From DATBHZ01 sp036557185 (lineage in GTDB: Bacteria > Actinomycetota > Acidimicrobiia > IMCC26256 > JAENVU01), in NCBI GenBank assembly GCA_036557185.1, contig DATBHZ010000078.1, forward strand, positions 1 to 18,498: a stretch of DNA of 18,498 nt. The letters are read 5' to 3'. A program made the translations under genes and the position numbers. This document shows positions 6,460-13,845 of this stretch, one piece after another. The notes below the pieces were generated by a model. It searched no databases, was not told where the DNA came from, and saw nothing but the letters and a program-made list of their open reading frames with translations. The first letter of the stretch is position 1, and each line of letters starts with the position of its first letter.

Positions 6460-7410
6460 ATGCAGACGCCCGACCTCCTCGGGCGGCGGTTGCTCTTCTT
6501 CACCGGGAAGGGTGGCGTCGGCAAGAGCACGATCGCTGCCGCAACGGCTCTGCTCGCGGCGAATCACGGCAAACGCGTGCTCGTCATCGAGGTCGACGCC
6601 AAGGGCAACATCACCGACCGCTTCGAAGCGGATCGCGTCGGGTTCACACCGCGCGAGGTGCATAGCGGGGTCTGGGCGCTCTCGATGGACACCGAGGCGA
6701 GCCTGCGCGAGTACCTGAAGCTCAATCTGCGCGTGCCGATCGTCGGGCGGATCGGTCCGCTCGCGCAGGTCCTCGACTTCGTCGCGACAGCCGCTCCGGG
6801 CGTGAAAGAGGTGCTCACGATCGGCAAGGTCTGCTGGGAGACGCGCGAAGCGTTGGAAGGCCGCGCCGAGTGGGACCTCATCGTCGTCGACGCGGCAGCC
6901 ACCGGCCACGTCATCGCGCAGCTCGGCGCGCCGGACGCGATTCGTGAGCTCGTGGCGGTCGGACCGGTGCGAGGCCAGACCGAGTGGATGTCCGACATCC
7001 TGCGCGATCCGGCGATCACGGCGCTCAACGTCGTCGCCACTCCGGAGGAGATGCCCGTCTCGGAGACGATCGAGCTCGTCGGTCGCGCACGCGAGTCGCT
7101 CGACGTTCCCTTGGGTGCCGTGGTGGTGAACCGCGTGCTCCCCGAGCTGTTCACGCGTGCCGACGAGGTCGCGTTCGAGGGTCTTTCCGAGCCGCCGGCC
7201 GCAGCGGTGCTCGGCTCCGCCGCGACGGCGGTGCTGGACGGCGCGCGTCTGGCGGTCTCGTTGCGGCGCACCAAGGCAGCGCACCTCGCGCGTCTGCGCG
7301 ACGTGGTCGAGCTGCCGATGCTGTACGTGCCGTATCTCTTCTCGCGCACGCACGGGCTGCGCGAGACGCGCATGGTGGCCGACGCGCTCGGCGAGGAGCT
7401 GGGTTTCTGA
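6460..7410 (+). CDS. Get3/ArsA-like ATPase, first subunit of a tandem pair (Rv3679-like)
   Basis: A 316-residue ArsA/Get3-family ATPase. The deviant Walker A GKGGVGKS is residues 16-23, keeping the signature lysine (Lys17). VIEVDAKGN follows at 43-50, and VVDAAATGH (142-150) stands where Get3 has DTAPTGH. The only cysteine is in KVCWETRE, so the Get3 zinc CxxC and the ArsA arsenite cysteines are absent; this is neither an arsenite pump ATPase nor a standard tail-anchored-protein targeting factor. The architecture matches the M. tuberculosis Rv3679 partner of Rv3680, which form an ATPase complex. Its TGA overlaps the next gene's ATG by one base (TGATG), implying coupled translation and a heteromeric complex. 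Client and exact role are unknown. Confidence 0.88.
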   Translation: MQTPDLLGRRLLFFTGKGGVGKSTIAAATALLAANHGKRVLVIEVDAKGNITDRFEADRVGFTPREVHSGVWALSMDTEASLREYLKLNLRVPIVGRIGPLAQVLDFVATAAPGVKEVLTIGKVCWETREALEGRAEWDLIVVDAAATGHVIAQLGAPDAIRELVAVGPVRGQTEWMSDILRDPAITALNVVATPEEMPVSETIELVGRARESLDVPLGAVVVNRVLPELFTRADEVAFEGLSEPPAAAVLGSAATAVLDGARLAVSLRRTKAAHLARLRDVVELPMLYVPYLFSRTHGLRETRMVADALGEELGF

Positions 7411-8597
7411 TGGCCCAAGCCAGCCTCGAGCCGCTCTTCACCACGAAGGAGATCGTGATCTTCAGCGGCTCCGGCGGTGTCGGCAAGACGTCCATCGCCG
7501 CGGGCGCAGCGCTGGGAGCCGCGTCGCGCATCGGCGGCAAGGTGCTGGTCCTCACGATCGACCCCGCGAAGCGGCTCGCCGACGCGCTCGGGCTCGAGGG
7601 GATCGGGAACATCGAGCGACGCGTTCCCGACGACGCGTTCAAGGCGGCAGGTCTCGAGCCGCGCGGCGAGCTCTGGGCCGCGATGCTCGACACGAAGCAG
7701 TCCTGGGACGAGCTCGTGATGCGCCACGCGCCCGACGCAGAGACCGCGTACCGCATCCTCGACAACCGGCTGTACCACAACCTCACCGCGCGCTTCGTGC
7801 AGAGCCACGACTACATCGCGATGGAGCGGCTCTACGAGCTGCACGAGCAGGGCAAGTACGACCTCATCGTGATCGACACGCCGCCTTCGCGGAACGCGCT
7901 CGACTTTCTCGACGCGCCGCAGCGCATGGCCGAGTTCTTCGGTGGCCGGTTGCTGCGGTGGTTGACGATGCCGTACCGCGTCGGAGGACGCCGCGGCGCG
8001 CGGATGATCAACGTGGCGAGCCGCCCCTTCTACCAAATCGCCGACCGGCTGCTAGGCAGCCAGTTCCTCCAGGACATCGCCGAGTTCTTCCTCAACTTCC
8101 AAGCGATGTACGACGGCTTCGTCGAGCGCGCGAAGAGCGTCGAGCGGCTCCTGCACGACCGGCGGACCTCGTTCGCGGTCGTGACCACGCTGGAGTCCGC
8201 GCCGCTGCACGAGGCGGAGTCGTTCTGCGACGAGCTCGTACGGCGCAAGTACCCGCTCGGCGCACTCGTGCTGAACAAGACCTTGCCCCCGTACCTCCTT
8301 TCGAGCGAAGCGAGCGACGCGGCAGCACGCCTCGTCGCGGACTCCGGGCCCCTCGGCGCGCAGCTCGCCGAGCTCGACATCCCCGCACTGGCCGACGCGG
8401 CCCGCAACGGCAGGGTGCTCGCCACGATCGGGGAGTCGTTCCTCAATTACGCGGTGGTGGCACGGCGCGAGGCCGAGCTGCGGACCGAGCTCGCGCGTCG
8501 ACCCGACATCGTCGTGGACGTCCCCAACCTCGATTCCGACATCACCGACGTCGCGGGGCTCGCCCGGCTCGCCCGGCTCCTGCTCCCCCCGAGCTGA
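7410..8597 (+). CDS. Get3/ArsA-like ATPase, second subunit (Rv3680-like), without signature lysine
   Basis: A 395-residue ArsA/Get3-family ATPase. Its P-loop is GSGGVGKT (20-27): Ser21 replaces the signature lysine of the deviant Walker A, while the catalytic-loop Lys26 remains. LTIDPAKRLADALG (48-61) is typical of this branch, and VIDTPPSRNALDFLDAP (154-170) is the switch II region. A Met- and aromatic-containing stretch around residues 171-240 (AEFFGGRLLRWLTMPY, FLNFQAMYDGF) may form the hydrophobic helical subdomain used by Get3 relatives for clients. There is no CxxC pair. It overlaps the first subunit by one base. I recall the mycobacterial Rv3680 P-loop also reading GSGGVGKT, so the substitution is likely a family trait giving an asymmetric ATPase. 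Confidence 0.88.
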   Translation: MAQASLEPLFTTKEIVIFSGSGGVGKTSIAAGAALGAASRIGGKVLVLTIDPAKRLADALGLEGIGNIERRVPDDAFKAAGLEPRGELWAAMLDTKQSWDELVMRHAPDAETAYRILDNRLYHNLTARFVQSHDYIAMERLYELHEQGKYDLIVIDTPPSRNALDFLDAPQRMAEFFGGRLLRWLTMPYRVGGRRGARMINVASRPFYQIADRLLGSQFLQDIAEFFLNFQAMYDGFVERAKSVERLLHDRRTSFAVVTTLESAPLHEAESFCDELVRRKYPLGALVLNKTLPPYLLSSEASDAAARLVADSGPLGAQLAELDIPALADAARNGRVLATIGESFLNYAVVARREAELRTELARRPDIVVDVPNLDSDITDVAGLARLARLLLPPS

Positions 8598-8621
8598 GCC
8601 GGCACCGCTTCGCGCGCGATC

Positions 8622-8635
8622 CGTACCGGTACGCT
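8622..8635 (+). promoter_or_regulatory. 12-bp perfect palindrome overlapping the -10 box of the sensor kinase gene
   Basis: CGTACCGGTACG (8622-8633) is a perfect palindrome. Its right half merges with TACGCT (8630-8635), a -10 box 8 nt before the GTG at 8644. The gap after the Get3-like pair is only 46 bp. A repressor bound here would block the promoter; no binding protein can be named. Confidence 0.4.
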
Positions 8636-8643
8636 TTCTCGGA

Positions 8644-10131
8644 GTGGCCACGCTCGAGGAACTGGCGCTCCTGCACACACCCATCGAGGGTGAGGCGCTG
8701 GCCCACCTCCGGCGGCTCGCCCTCTCCTGGCGGCTCCTCTCGGACCTCTGCTTCGCCGACCTCCTGCTCCTCGCCCCCGTGGCCAACGAGGACGGGCACC
8801 GGTTCGTGGCCCTCGCCCAGGTGCGGCCGACCACCGGGCAGACCCTCTACGTCCACGACCTCGTTGGCCAGGTGATCGACGAGGTCGAGCGACCGCTCGT
8901 CACCCGGGCGTTCAAGCGCGAGGAGATCGTCGAGGGCGAGACCAACGTCTTCGGCGGCAAGGAGCGGGTTCGCCTCCAGTGCATTCCCGTCCGCCATCGT
9001 GGCAGCGTCGTGGCGGTGCTGACTCGGGAAGCGCCGACCACGGCAGGACGCAGACCGGGCGAGCTCGAGCGCCACTACCTCGACGCGTTCGCCGCGTTGG
9101 CGCTGATGGTCTCGGAGGGTTCGTTCCCGTTCGCGCGTGAGGAGCTCGAGCTCGAAGGCGCGCCCCGCGTCGGCGACGGCGTGATCGTGCTCGACGGCGA
9201 GCGCCGGATGACGTACGCGAGCCCCAACGCGGTGAGCTCGCTCCACCGCACCGGCATCCACGCCTACATGTCCGGTGTCCGTCTCAACGAGATCGGGTTC
9301 GACGAAGCCGCGGTCGACGTCGCGCTGCGCGCACGGATGCCCGTCATCGAGGAGTTGGAGCGCGAGGAGACGTCGATCCTACTCCGTGTGATCCCGCTGC
9401 TCGAACGCAGGACACCCGTCGGTGCGCTCATCCTCCTCCGCGACGTCACCGACCTCCGGCGCCGCGACCGGATGCTGATGTCGAAGGACGCGACGATCCG
9501 CGAGATCCACCACCGGGTGAAGAACAACCTCCAGACGATCGCGTCCTTGCTGCGCCTTCAGGGCCGGCGTCTCGGAGTGGAGGAGGCGAGGGTTGCGATC
9601 GAGGAATCCGAACGGCGGATCCGGTCGATCGCGATCGTGCACGAGACGCTCTCGCGCGAGCCGCGCGAGGACGTCGATTTCGGTGCCGTCGTCAAGCCGT
9701 TGGTGCGCATCGTCGAGGAGACCGTCCGCACGTCAGAGAACGGCTTGAAGTTCGACGTGGTCGGCGAGACGGGTCAGGTTCCCGGCGAGCTCGCGACGCC
9801 GCTCGCGGTGGTGTTGAACGAGTTGATGCAGAATGCGGTCGACCACGCGTTCCCCGAGGTCGCGGAGAACGGGAGCGAGCCGAGGGTGCTGGTGGAGCTG
9901 AGCCGGGAGGCGGACCGCCTGGTCGTCCAGATCATCGACAACGGGGTGGGTCTACCGCCCGGGTTCGCGCTCGAGCACTCGAAGGGTCTCGGGCTCTCGA
10001 TCGTGCAAGCCCTGGTGACAGGCGAGCTCGGCGGGACGATCGAGTTCGACGACGATCACGGCGCGCACGTCACCGTCACGGTTCCGATCGCGGAAGCTGC
10101 GGCGACGAAGGTGGTCGAGCCGCCGAGCTGA
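8644..10131 (+). CDS. pdtaS: PdtaS-like sensor histidine kinase (GAF-PAS-HisKA_2-HATPase)
   Basis: A 495-residue soluble kinase with no membrane segment. Residues ~1-150 form a GAF-like sensor domain and ~170-270 a PAS-like domain (GVIVLDGERRMTYASPNA to LILLRDVTDLRRRD). REIHHRVKNNLQTIASLLRL (287-306) is the HisKA_2 phospho-acceptor motif with His289/His290. The HATPase domain has the N-box LNELMQNAVDH (391-401), G1 box IDNGVG (431-436) and G2 region SKGLGLSI (446-453). The domain order and the KDATIREIHHRVKNNLQ stretch match M. tuberculosis PdtaS (Rv3220c), which phosphorylates the antiterminator PdtaR; pdtaR is not in this window. GTG at 8644 is chosen from the -10 box 8 nt upstream. It converges on a WhiB1-like gene, as pdtaS and whiB1 do in M. 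tuberculosis. The ligand is unknown; nitric oxide and copper are reported for the mycobacterial protein. Confidence 0.9.
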   Translation: MATLEELALLHTPIEGEALAHLRRLALSWRLLSDLCFADLLLLAPVANEDGHRFVALAQVRPTTGQTLYVHDLVGQVIDEVERPLVTRAFKREEIVEGETNVFGGKERVRLQCIPVRHRGSVVAVLTREAPTTAGRRPGELERHYLDAFAALALMVSEGSFPFAREELELEGAPRVGDGVIVLDGERRMTYASPNAVSSLHRTGIHAYMSGVRLNEIGFDEAAVDVALRARMPVIEELEREETSILLRVIPLLERRTPVGALILLRDVTDLRRRDRMLMSKDATIREIHHRVKNNLQTIASLLRLQGRRLGVEEARVAIEESERRIRSIAIVHETLSREPREDVDFGAVVKPLVRIVEETVRTSENGLKFDVVGETGQVPGELATPLAVVLNELMQNAVDHAFPEVAENGSEPRVLVELSREADRLVVQIIDNGVGLPPGFALEHSKGLGLSIVQALVTGELGGTIEFDDDHGAHVTVTVPIAEAAATKVVEPPS

Positions 10132-10145
10132 TTCGCGCTGCTCGA

Positions 10146-10162
10146 CTCCGCTGCTGACGGAG
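10146..10162. terminator. Weak hairpin between convergent pdtaS and whiB1
   Basis: CTCCG (10146-10150) and CGGAG (10158-10162) pair around a 7-nt loop; a further GCT/AGC (10140-10142 with 10166-10168) could extend the stem past an internal loop. It lies between two stops 32 bp apart. There is no T-tract. Confidence 0.3.
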
Positions 10163-10163
10163 C

Positions 10164-10454
10164 TCAGCCGATGGCCCGTTCGCTCTCCACCCAGGTCTTG
10201 CGGAGCTTGCGGCGCTCCTCCTCGGTCGTGCCGCCCCAGACACCGGCTTCCTGGTTGGTTGCCAGCGCGAACTCGAGGCACTCCGCCTGCACCGGGCACT
10301 GCGCGCAGATCTCGATCGCTGCAGCGATCTGGTCGAGCGCAACCCCCGTAGCGCCCGTCGGGAAGAACAGCTCGGGGTTCGAGTCACGGCACAACGAGCG
10401 ATCGCGCCACTCACCGGCGTCCCAGTCGTGGGTTCGGATCCAAGTGAGCGCCAC
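10164..10454 (-). CDS. whiB1: WhiB-family Fe-S transcription factor, WhiB1-like
   Basis: A 96-residue WhiB protein. The four cluster cysteines are Cys22 (SLCRDSNPELFFP), Cys50, Cys53 and Cys59 (ICAQCPVQAEC), with exact spacing C-X27-C-X2-C-X5-C. GVWGG (71-75) is the WhiB turn, followed by the basic tail EEERRKLRKTW. ELFFPTG and the QI segment resemble WhiB1 more than WhiB2/3/4/7 as I recall them; WhiB1 holds a nitric-oxide-sensitive [4Fe-4S] cluster and partners the primary sigma factor. I chose GTG at 10454 because AGAAGG (10467-10462) lies 7 nt upstream; an in-frame TTG at 10460 would sit against that site. It converges on the PdtaS-like gene, the same neighbour and orientation as in M. tuberculosis. 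Confidence 0.92.
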   Translation of the reverse strand: MALTWIRTHDWDAGEWRDRSLCRDSNPELFFPTGATGVALDQIAAAIEICAQCPVQAECLEFALATNQEAGVWGGTTEEERRKLRKTWVESERAIG

Positions 10455-10527
10455 CGACAACCCTTCTCTTTCCCTGCGCGTTCCTTACCGCGAGCGTCCC
10501 CGGGCGTCCCCGCCTCGAGGCGCCTCA

Positions 10528-10557
10528 AATGTAGGACTGGCCCGAATGGGCTGGCAA
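10528..10557 (-). promoter_or_regulatory. Sigma-70-type promoter of the whiB1-like gene
   Basis: On the minus strand, TTGCCA (10557-10552) and TACATT (10533-10528) are separated by 18 nt. Transcription would start near 10521, giving a leader of about 67 nt that contains the ribosome binding site AGAAGG (10467-10462). This is the best-formed -35/-10 pair in the window. Confidence 0.55.
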
Positions 10558-10596
10558 GGGGTCTGACCAGCACTTTCGCGCCTCCTAGGCCAAATA

Positions 10597-10602
10597 TACG
10601 AT
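10597..10602 (+). promoter_or_regulatory. -10 box for leaderless glycerophosphodiesterase gene
   Basis: TACGAT ends 6 nt before the ATG at 10609. TTTCGC (10574-10579) is a possible -35 at 17-nt spacing. No ribosome binding site is present. Confidence 0.45.
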
Positions 10603-10608
10603 TCCTCG

Positions 10609-11331
10609 ATGGGTCGATCCTCCGCGCGCACCCGCGTGCTCGGTCATCGAGGCGCACCGCGGGCGGCGCCCGAGAACACCCTCGCGTCGTTCGCCGCGGC
10701 TCGCGAGCAGGGCGCGGACGGCGTCGAGCTCGACGTCCATCGCACGGCCGACGGCGTGCTGGTCGTGCACCACGATGCCGACGCGCCGGGCGTGGGCGTG
10801 CTCGCGGAGCAGCCGTACGCGCGTGTGCACGAGCTCCTGCCCGGCGTCCCGACCCTGGAGGCCGCGCTCGACGCATGCCGCGGGTTGCTCGTCAACATCG
10901 AGATCAAGAACTCGCCGGGCGACGCGGACTTCGATCCGGACGAGCGCGCGGCGTACGACGTCGTCGCCCTGTACGGCGCGCGTGACGAGGCCGACGACGT
11001 GATCGTCTCGTCGTTCCATCTCCCGACGATCGACTGCGTCCGCGCATTGCACGCGGAGATCCCGACGGGGTATCTCACCGTCGTGCATCCGCCCGCCCTC
11101 GACGCGATCGAGCTCGCCGCCCAACACGAGCACAACGCCTGGCACCCCCTGTGTGGTGTGCTCGCCGGCGACGATGCAGCGTCACTCGTCAACGCGGCGC
11201 ACCATTCCGGTCTCGAGCTCAACACGTGGACGGTCGACGATCCCGCCATGGCGGCGCGGCTCTCGGACCTCGGGGTCGACGCGGTGATCACCAACACGCC
11301 CGCCGAGATCATCGCGGCGCTGCGAAGCTAG
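10609..11331 (+). CDS. Glycerophosphodiester phosphodiesterase (GDPD family)
   Basis: A 240-residue GDPD-family TIM-barrel enzyme that hydrolyses glycerophosphodiesters to glycerol 3-phosphate and an alcohol. The family signatures are LGHRGAP (11-17, His13 and Arg14), PENTLASF (21-28), VELDVHRTADG (39-49, Glu40 and Asp42 for the metal), VVHHD (52-56, catalytic His), and NIEIKN in the third strand region. The C-terminal LNTWTVDDP and VDAVITNTP segments match the last barrel strands. There is no signal peptide, so it is probably cytoplasmic. The ATG at 10609 has a -10 box 6 nt upstream. It converges on the lipid kinase gene with only 5 bp between stops. The precise substrate headgroup cannot be told from sequence. 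Confidence 0.9.
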   Translation: MGRSSARTRVLGHRGAPRAAPENTLASFAAAREQGADGVELDVHRTADGVLVVHHDADAPGVGVLAEQPYARVHELLPGVPTLEAALDACRGLLVNIEIKNSPGDADFDPDERAAYDVVALYGARDEADDVIVSSFHLPTIDCVRALHAEIPTGYLTVVHPPALDAIELAAQHEHNAWHPLCGVLAGDDAASLVNAAHHSGLELNTWTVDDPAMAARLSDLGVDAVITNTPAEIIAALRS

Positions 11332-11336
11332 ACCTC

Positions 11337-12254
11337 TCAGGGAACCACGAGACGCAGCGCGTTCGGCACGTGCTCGAAGTACAGGCGCTTGACGTCGCCG
11401 AGGTAGTCCCCGTCGACCTGGTACGGGAACTGCTCGCCGGTCGTCGTCACGGTGGCCGCCTCGACGCCGTCGCGCTGCACGACATCGTGATGTCGCTGCA
11501 CTGCACGCGCGGACATGAGCGCTGCACCCGCGAGACCCAGGATGGATGTCGAGCGACGCGCCTTGATGATCGTCAAACTGAGGGGGCTGTGCAGGCCCGC
11601 GGCCGGCGCGATGACCATGGGCCGGCGGCCGAGGTATGTGTACGGGCTCGTCTTCGACACGATCAGGAGCGTGGCGCCCTCCACTCGCTCGCCGGTGTCG
11701 AGCTCGACGTCGAACCTCCCGTGCTTGTGGTCGTAGGAGCGCAGCCAGGTGTTGAATGACGCGGCCACGAAGAGCGGGTGCGCGGCGTACTTCTTGAAGG
11801 CGGAGCGGCGCTCGACCTGCTCGACGACGGCGGCGTCGAAACCGACCCCGCAGTGGAAGAGGAAGTGCCGGCCGTCGACACGACCGAGACCGACCCGCTC
11901 GATCGAGCCGCGGTCGAGCGCTGCGAGCAGCTGTGCCGTCGCGTCGATCGGGTCGTCGGCCATGACGATCGTGCGCGCGTAGACGTTGGTGGATCCGCCT
12001 GGGAGCGGTGCGAGCGCCGTCTCGCTGCCCGCCAGCCCGTCGGCAGCCTCGTTGAGCGTGCCGTCCCCGCCGAGCACGGCGACGACGTCCATGCCGTCGT
12101 TCGCTGCTCCCAGCGCGAGCCGCGCCGCGTGGCCGCGCCGGGACGTCTCCTCCACCTCGAGGTCGTGGTCGGAGCCGATGGCCTTCTGGATGATGACGCG
12201 ACGGCGGGCCGTGAACGCGGAGGCCGTGGCGTTCACGATGAGCAGGACGCGCAC
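11337..12254 (-). CDS. Diacylglycerol kinase-family lipid kinase
   Basis: A 305-residue member of the diacylglycerol/sphingosine kinase catalytic family, which transfers phosphate from ATP to a lipid hydroxyl. Signatures are LLIVNATAS (4-12), the nucleotide-binding VLGGDGTLNEAADGL (60-74), and PLPGGSTNVYAR. FLFHCGVGFDAAVVEQVE marks the start of the second beta-sandwich domain, and FPYQVDGDYLG is the C-terminal family motif. The GTG at 12254 has TAGTCT (12268-12263) 8 nt upstream and no ribosome binding site. It diverges from the UdgB gene and converges on the GDPD gene. The lipid substrate could be diacylglycerol or another lipid alcohol; the sequence does not settle it. Confidence 0.88.
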   Translation of the reverse strand: MRVLLIVNATASAFTARRRVIIQKAIGSDHDLEVEETSRRGHAARLALGAANDGMDVVAVLGGDGTLNEAADGLAGSETALAPLPGGSTNVYARTIVMADDPIDATAQLLAALDRGSIERVGLGRVDGRHFLFHCGVGFDAAVVEQVERRSAFKKYAAHPLFVAASFNTWLRSYDHKHGRFDVELDTGERVEGATLLIVSKTSPYTYLGRRPMVIAPAAGLHSPLSLTIIKARRSTSILGLAGAALMSARAVQRHHDVVQRDGVEAATVTTTGEQFPYQVDGDYLGDVKRLYFEHVPNALRLVVP

Positions 12255-12262
12255 GAGCGGCG

Positions 12263-12268
12263 AGACTA
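12263..12268 (-). promoter_or_regulatory. -10 box for leaderless lipid kinase gene
   Basis: On the minus strand TAGTCT lies 8 nt before the GTG at 12254. It also lies within 6 bp of the UdgB start on the other strand, so the two promoters must be interleaved. Confidence 0.4.
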
Positions 12269-12273
12269 CCGGG

Positions 12274-12963
12274 GTGACCGCCGACTCCCTGTCACGCCTG
12301 GAGGCCGAGATCCGCGAGTGCCGTGCGTGCCCGCGGCTCGTCGCCTGGCGCGAGCAGGTGGCGCGGGAGAAGCGAGCATCGTTTCGCGAGTGGGACTACT
12401 GGGCGCGGCCGGTGCCCGGCTTCGGTGACCCGCATGCTCGCGTGTTCGTGCTCGGGCTCGCCCCAGCAGCACACGGCGGCAACCGCACCGGCCGCGTGCT
12501 CACGGGCGACCGGTCTGGGGACTGGCTCTTCGCGTCGCTCTACCGCACCGGATACGCGAACCAGCCCACCTCGGTCGCGATCGACGATGGCTTGGAGCTC
12601 ACTGATCTGTACGTCGCGGCCGCGGTCCGGTGCGCTCCTCCCGAGAACCGGCCGACGACGGATGAGCGGGACCGTTGCCTGCCGTACCTGGCGCGCGAGA
12701 TCGCGCTGCTCGAGAGGTTGCAGGTGATTGTCGTGCTGGGAGCGTTCGCGTACGAGTGCGCGTGGCGGGTGCTCTGCGAGCTGGGCGACACGTTGCCGCG
12801 GCCGCGTCCCAAGTTCGCGCACGGGCTCGAAGTAGTGACCGATCGAGCGACGATCGTCGGCTGCTTCCATCCGAGCCAGCGCAACACCTTCACGGGCAAG
12901 CTCACCGAGCAGATGACCGACGACGTCTTCGTGCGAGCGCGAGAGCTCTCAGCCGACGAGTGA
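12274..12963 (+). CDS. udgB: Family 5 uracil-DNA glycosylase (UdgB-type, Fe-S)
   Basis: A 229-residue uracil-DNA glycosylase with the family 5 signatures GLAPAAHGGNRTGR (61-74), LTGDRSGDWL, and HPSQRNTFTGKLT near the C-terminus. Four cysteines fit the [4Fe-4S] site: Cys16 and Cys19 (CRACPRL), Cys120 (VRCAPP) and Cys135 (ERDRCLP). UdgB-type enzymes excise uracil and other damaged bases; the first motif has Ala rather than the catalytic Asp of family 1, as expected for this family. GTG at 12274 starts just before the CxxC segment; an in-frame ATG at 12238 would add 12 residues but overlap the start of the divergent lipid kinase gene. No ribosome binding site is evident for either. The last 15 bp overlap the TSUP gene on the opposite strand. 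Confidence 0.9.
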   Translation: MTADSLSRLEAEIRECRACPRLVAWREQVAREKRASFREWDYWARPVPGFGDPHARVFVLGLAPAAHGGNRTGRVLTGDRSGDWLFASLYRTGYANQPTSVAIDDGLELTDLYVAAAVRCAPPENRPTTDERDRCLPYLAREIALLERLQVIVVLGAFAYECAWRVLCELGDTLPRPRPKFAHGLEVVTDRATIVGCFHPSQRNTFTGKLTEQMTDDVFVRARELSADE

Positions 12964-13803
12964 TGCGATCTCGCCGATGAGGTAGATCAGCGCGATCGAC
13001 CCGAGCACGATCGCGACCGCGAGGCGCAGGGTGCGGTCGGAGGACCGGATCGTGAGGTGCGCCCCGACCCTTGCGCCAGGGATCACGCCGATGCAGAGCG
13101 GGAGCGCGAACGCCCAGTCGATGTCGCCGAGCAGCTGGTGGGTGATCATGCCGGGGATCGCGAGGATGCCGACGCACGCCAGCGATGTTCCGAGCGCGGA
13201 CTTGAGCTCGAGGCGCGCCCACGACACGAACAACGGGACCATGAGGATTCCGCCGCCCACGCCGAGCAGCCCGCTCAGCAGCCCCGCCGAGACCCCGATG
13301 ATGGCGAGCCGCCACCACTCGGTTCGTTCGCCGACCGAGCGTGATGCCGTCGTGATCGTGCTCGCGCCCACCGACCCGGGCGGCGGCGCGTCGAGGGCGT
13401 CGGGCTCCTCGGCGTCGGCGGGGTCGGGGCGCTCGGGGGAGCGGCCGAGGCGGAATGCCGTGAACCCCACGAGCAGCGCGGTCAGGATCATCAGGACGTG
13501 CCCGTTGCCCGGCACGGCGTGGGAGAGCAAGGCGCCTGCGACCGTCGACAGGATTCCCGCGCAGCCCGTCCAGCCGACGACGCGCCAGTTGATGAGCCCC
13601 TCGCGGTGGTAGCGGAGCGTGCCGGTGATCGACGACGGCAGGATCGACGGGACCGTGCTGCCCACGGCCTCGAACGGGGTCGCACCGAGCACCCGGATCG
13701 CCGGCGTCGAGATGACCGCACCGCCGACGCCGAACATCCCCGAGAGCACGCCGGTGAAGAAGCCGACGACCAGCGTGAGAACGATCTGGATGGCGTCGGA
13801 CAT
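12949..13803 (-). CDS. TSUP-family (TauE/SafE, DUF81) membrane permease
   Basis: A 284-residue membrane protein of the TSUP family, whose members move sulfonates, sulfite, thiosulfate or other organic anions. It is two related halves of several transmembrane helices. Each half opens with the family repeat: LSGMFGVGGAVISTPAI in the first and LSGLLGVGGGILMVPLF in the second. They are joined by a charged, Pro/Asp/Glu-rich cytoplasmic loop (around RPDPADAEEPDALDAPPP). ATG at 13803 is chosen because TAGTGT (13817-13812) lies 8 nt upstream and the first helix begins at once. It diverges from the DapA-family gene and overlaps the 3' end of udgB by 15 bp. The substrate is not predictable; sulfur compounds would suit the Fe-S block, but that is speculation. 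Confidence 0.88.
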   Translation of the reverse strand: MSDAIQIVLTLVVGFFTGVLSGMFGVGGAVISTPAIRVLGATPFEAVGSTVPSILPSSITGTLRYHREGLINWRVVGWTGCAGILSTVAGALLSHAVPGNGHVLMILTALLVGFTAFRLGRSPERPDPADAEEPDALDAPPPGSVGASTITTASRSVGERTEWWRLAIIGVSAGLLSGLLGVGGGILMVPLFVSWARLELKSALGTSLACVGILAIPGMITHQLLGDIDWAFALPLCIGVIPGARVGAHLTIRSSDRTLRLAVAIVLGSIALIYLIGEIASLVG

Positions 13804-13811
13804 CTTCGCCG

Positions 13812-13838
13812 ACACTAGCCAAGGCCCCCGATTACCCT
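13812..13838. promoter_or_regulatory. Divergent leaderless -10 boxes for TSUP and DapA-family genes
   Basis: TAGTGT on the minus strand (13817-13812) is 8 nt before the TSUP ATG at 13803. TACCCT on the plus strand (13833-13838) is 7 nt before the GTG at 13846. Only 42 bp separate the two start codons, so -35 regions must interleave. Confidence 0.45.
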
Positions 13839-13845
13839 GGGTGTC

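Noticed and set aside
6271..8036. Two long minus-strand open frames opposite the Get3-like genes
   Set aside because: They show no recognisable domain, and the opposite strand carries clear P-loop ATPases with overlapping start/stop codons.
6460..8597. Arsenical pump ATPase (ArsA) annotation for the tandem ATPases
   Set aside because: The arsenite-binding cysteines are absent and no arsB, arsC or arsD gene is nearby. The pair better matches the mycobacterial Get3-like proteins.
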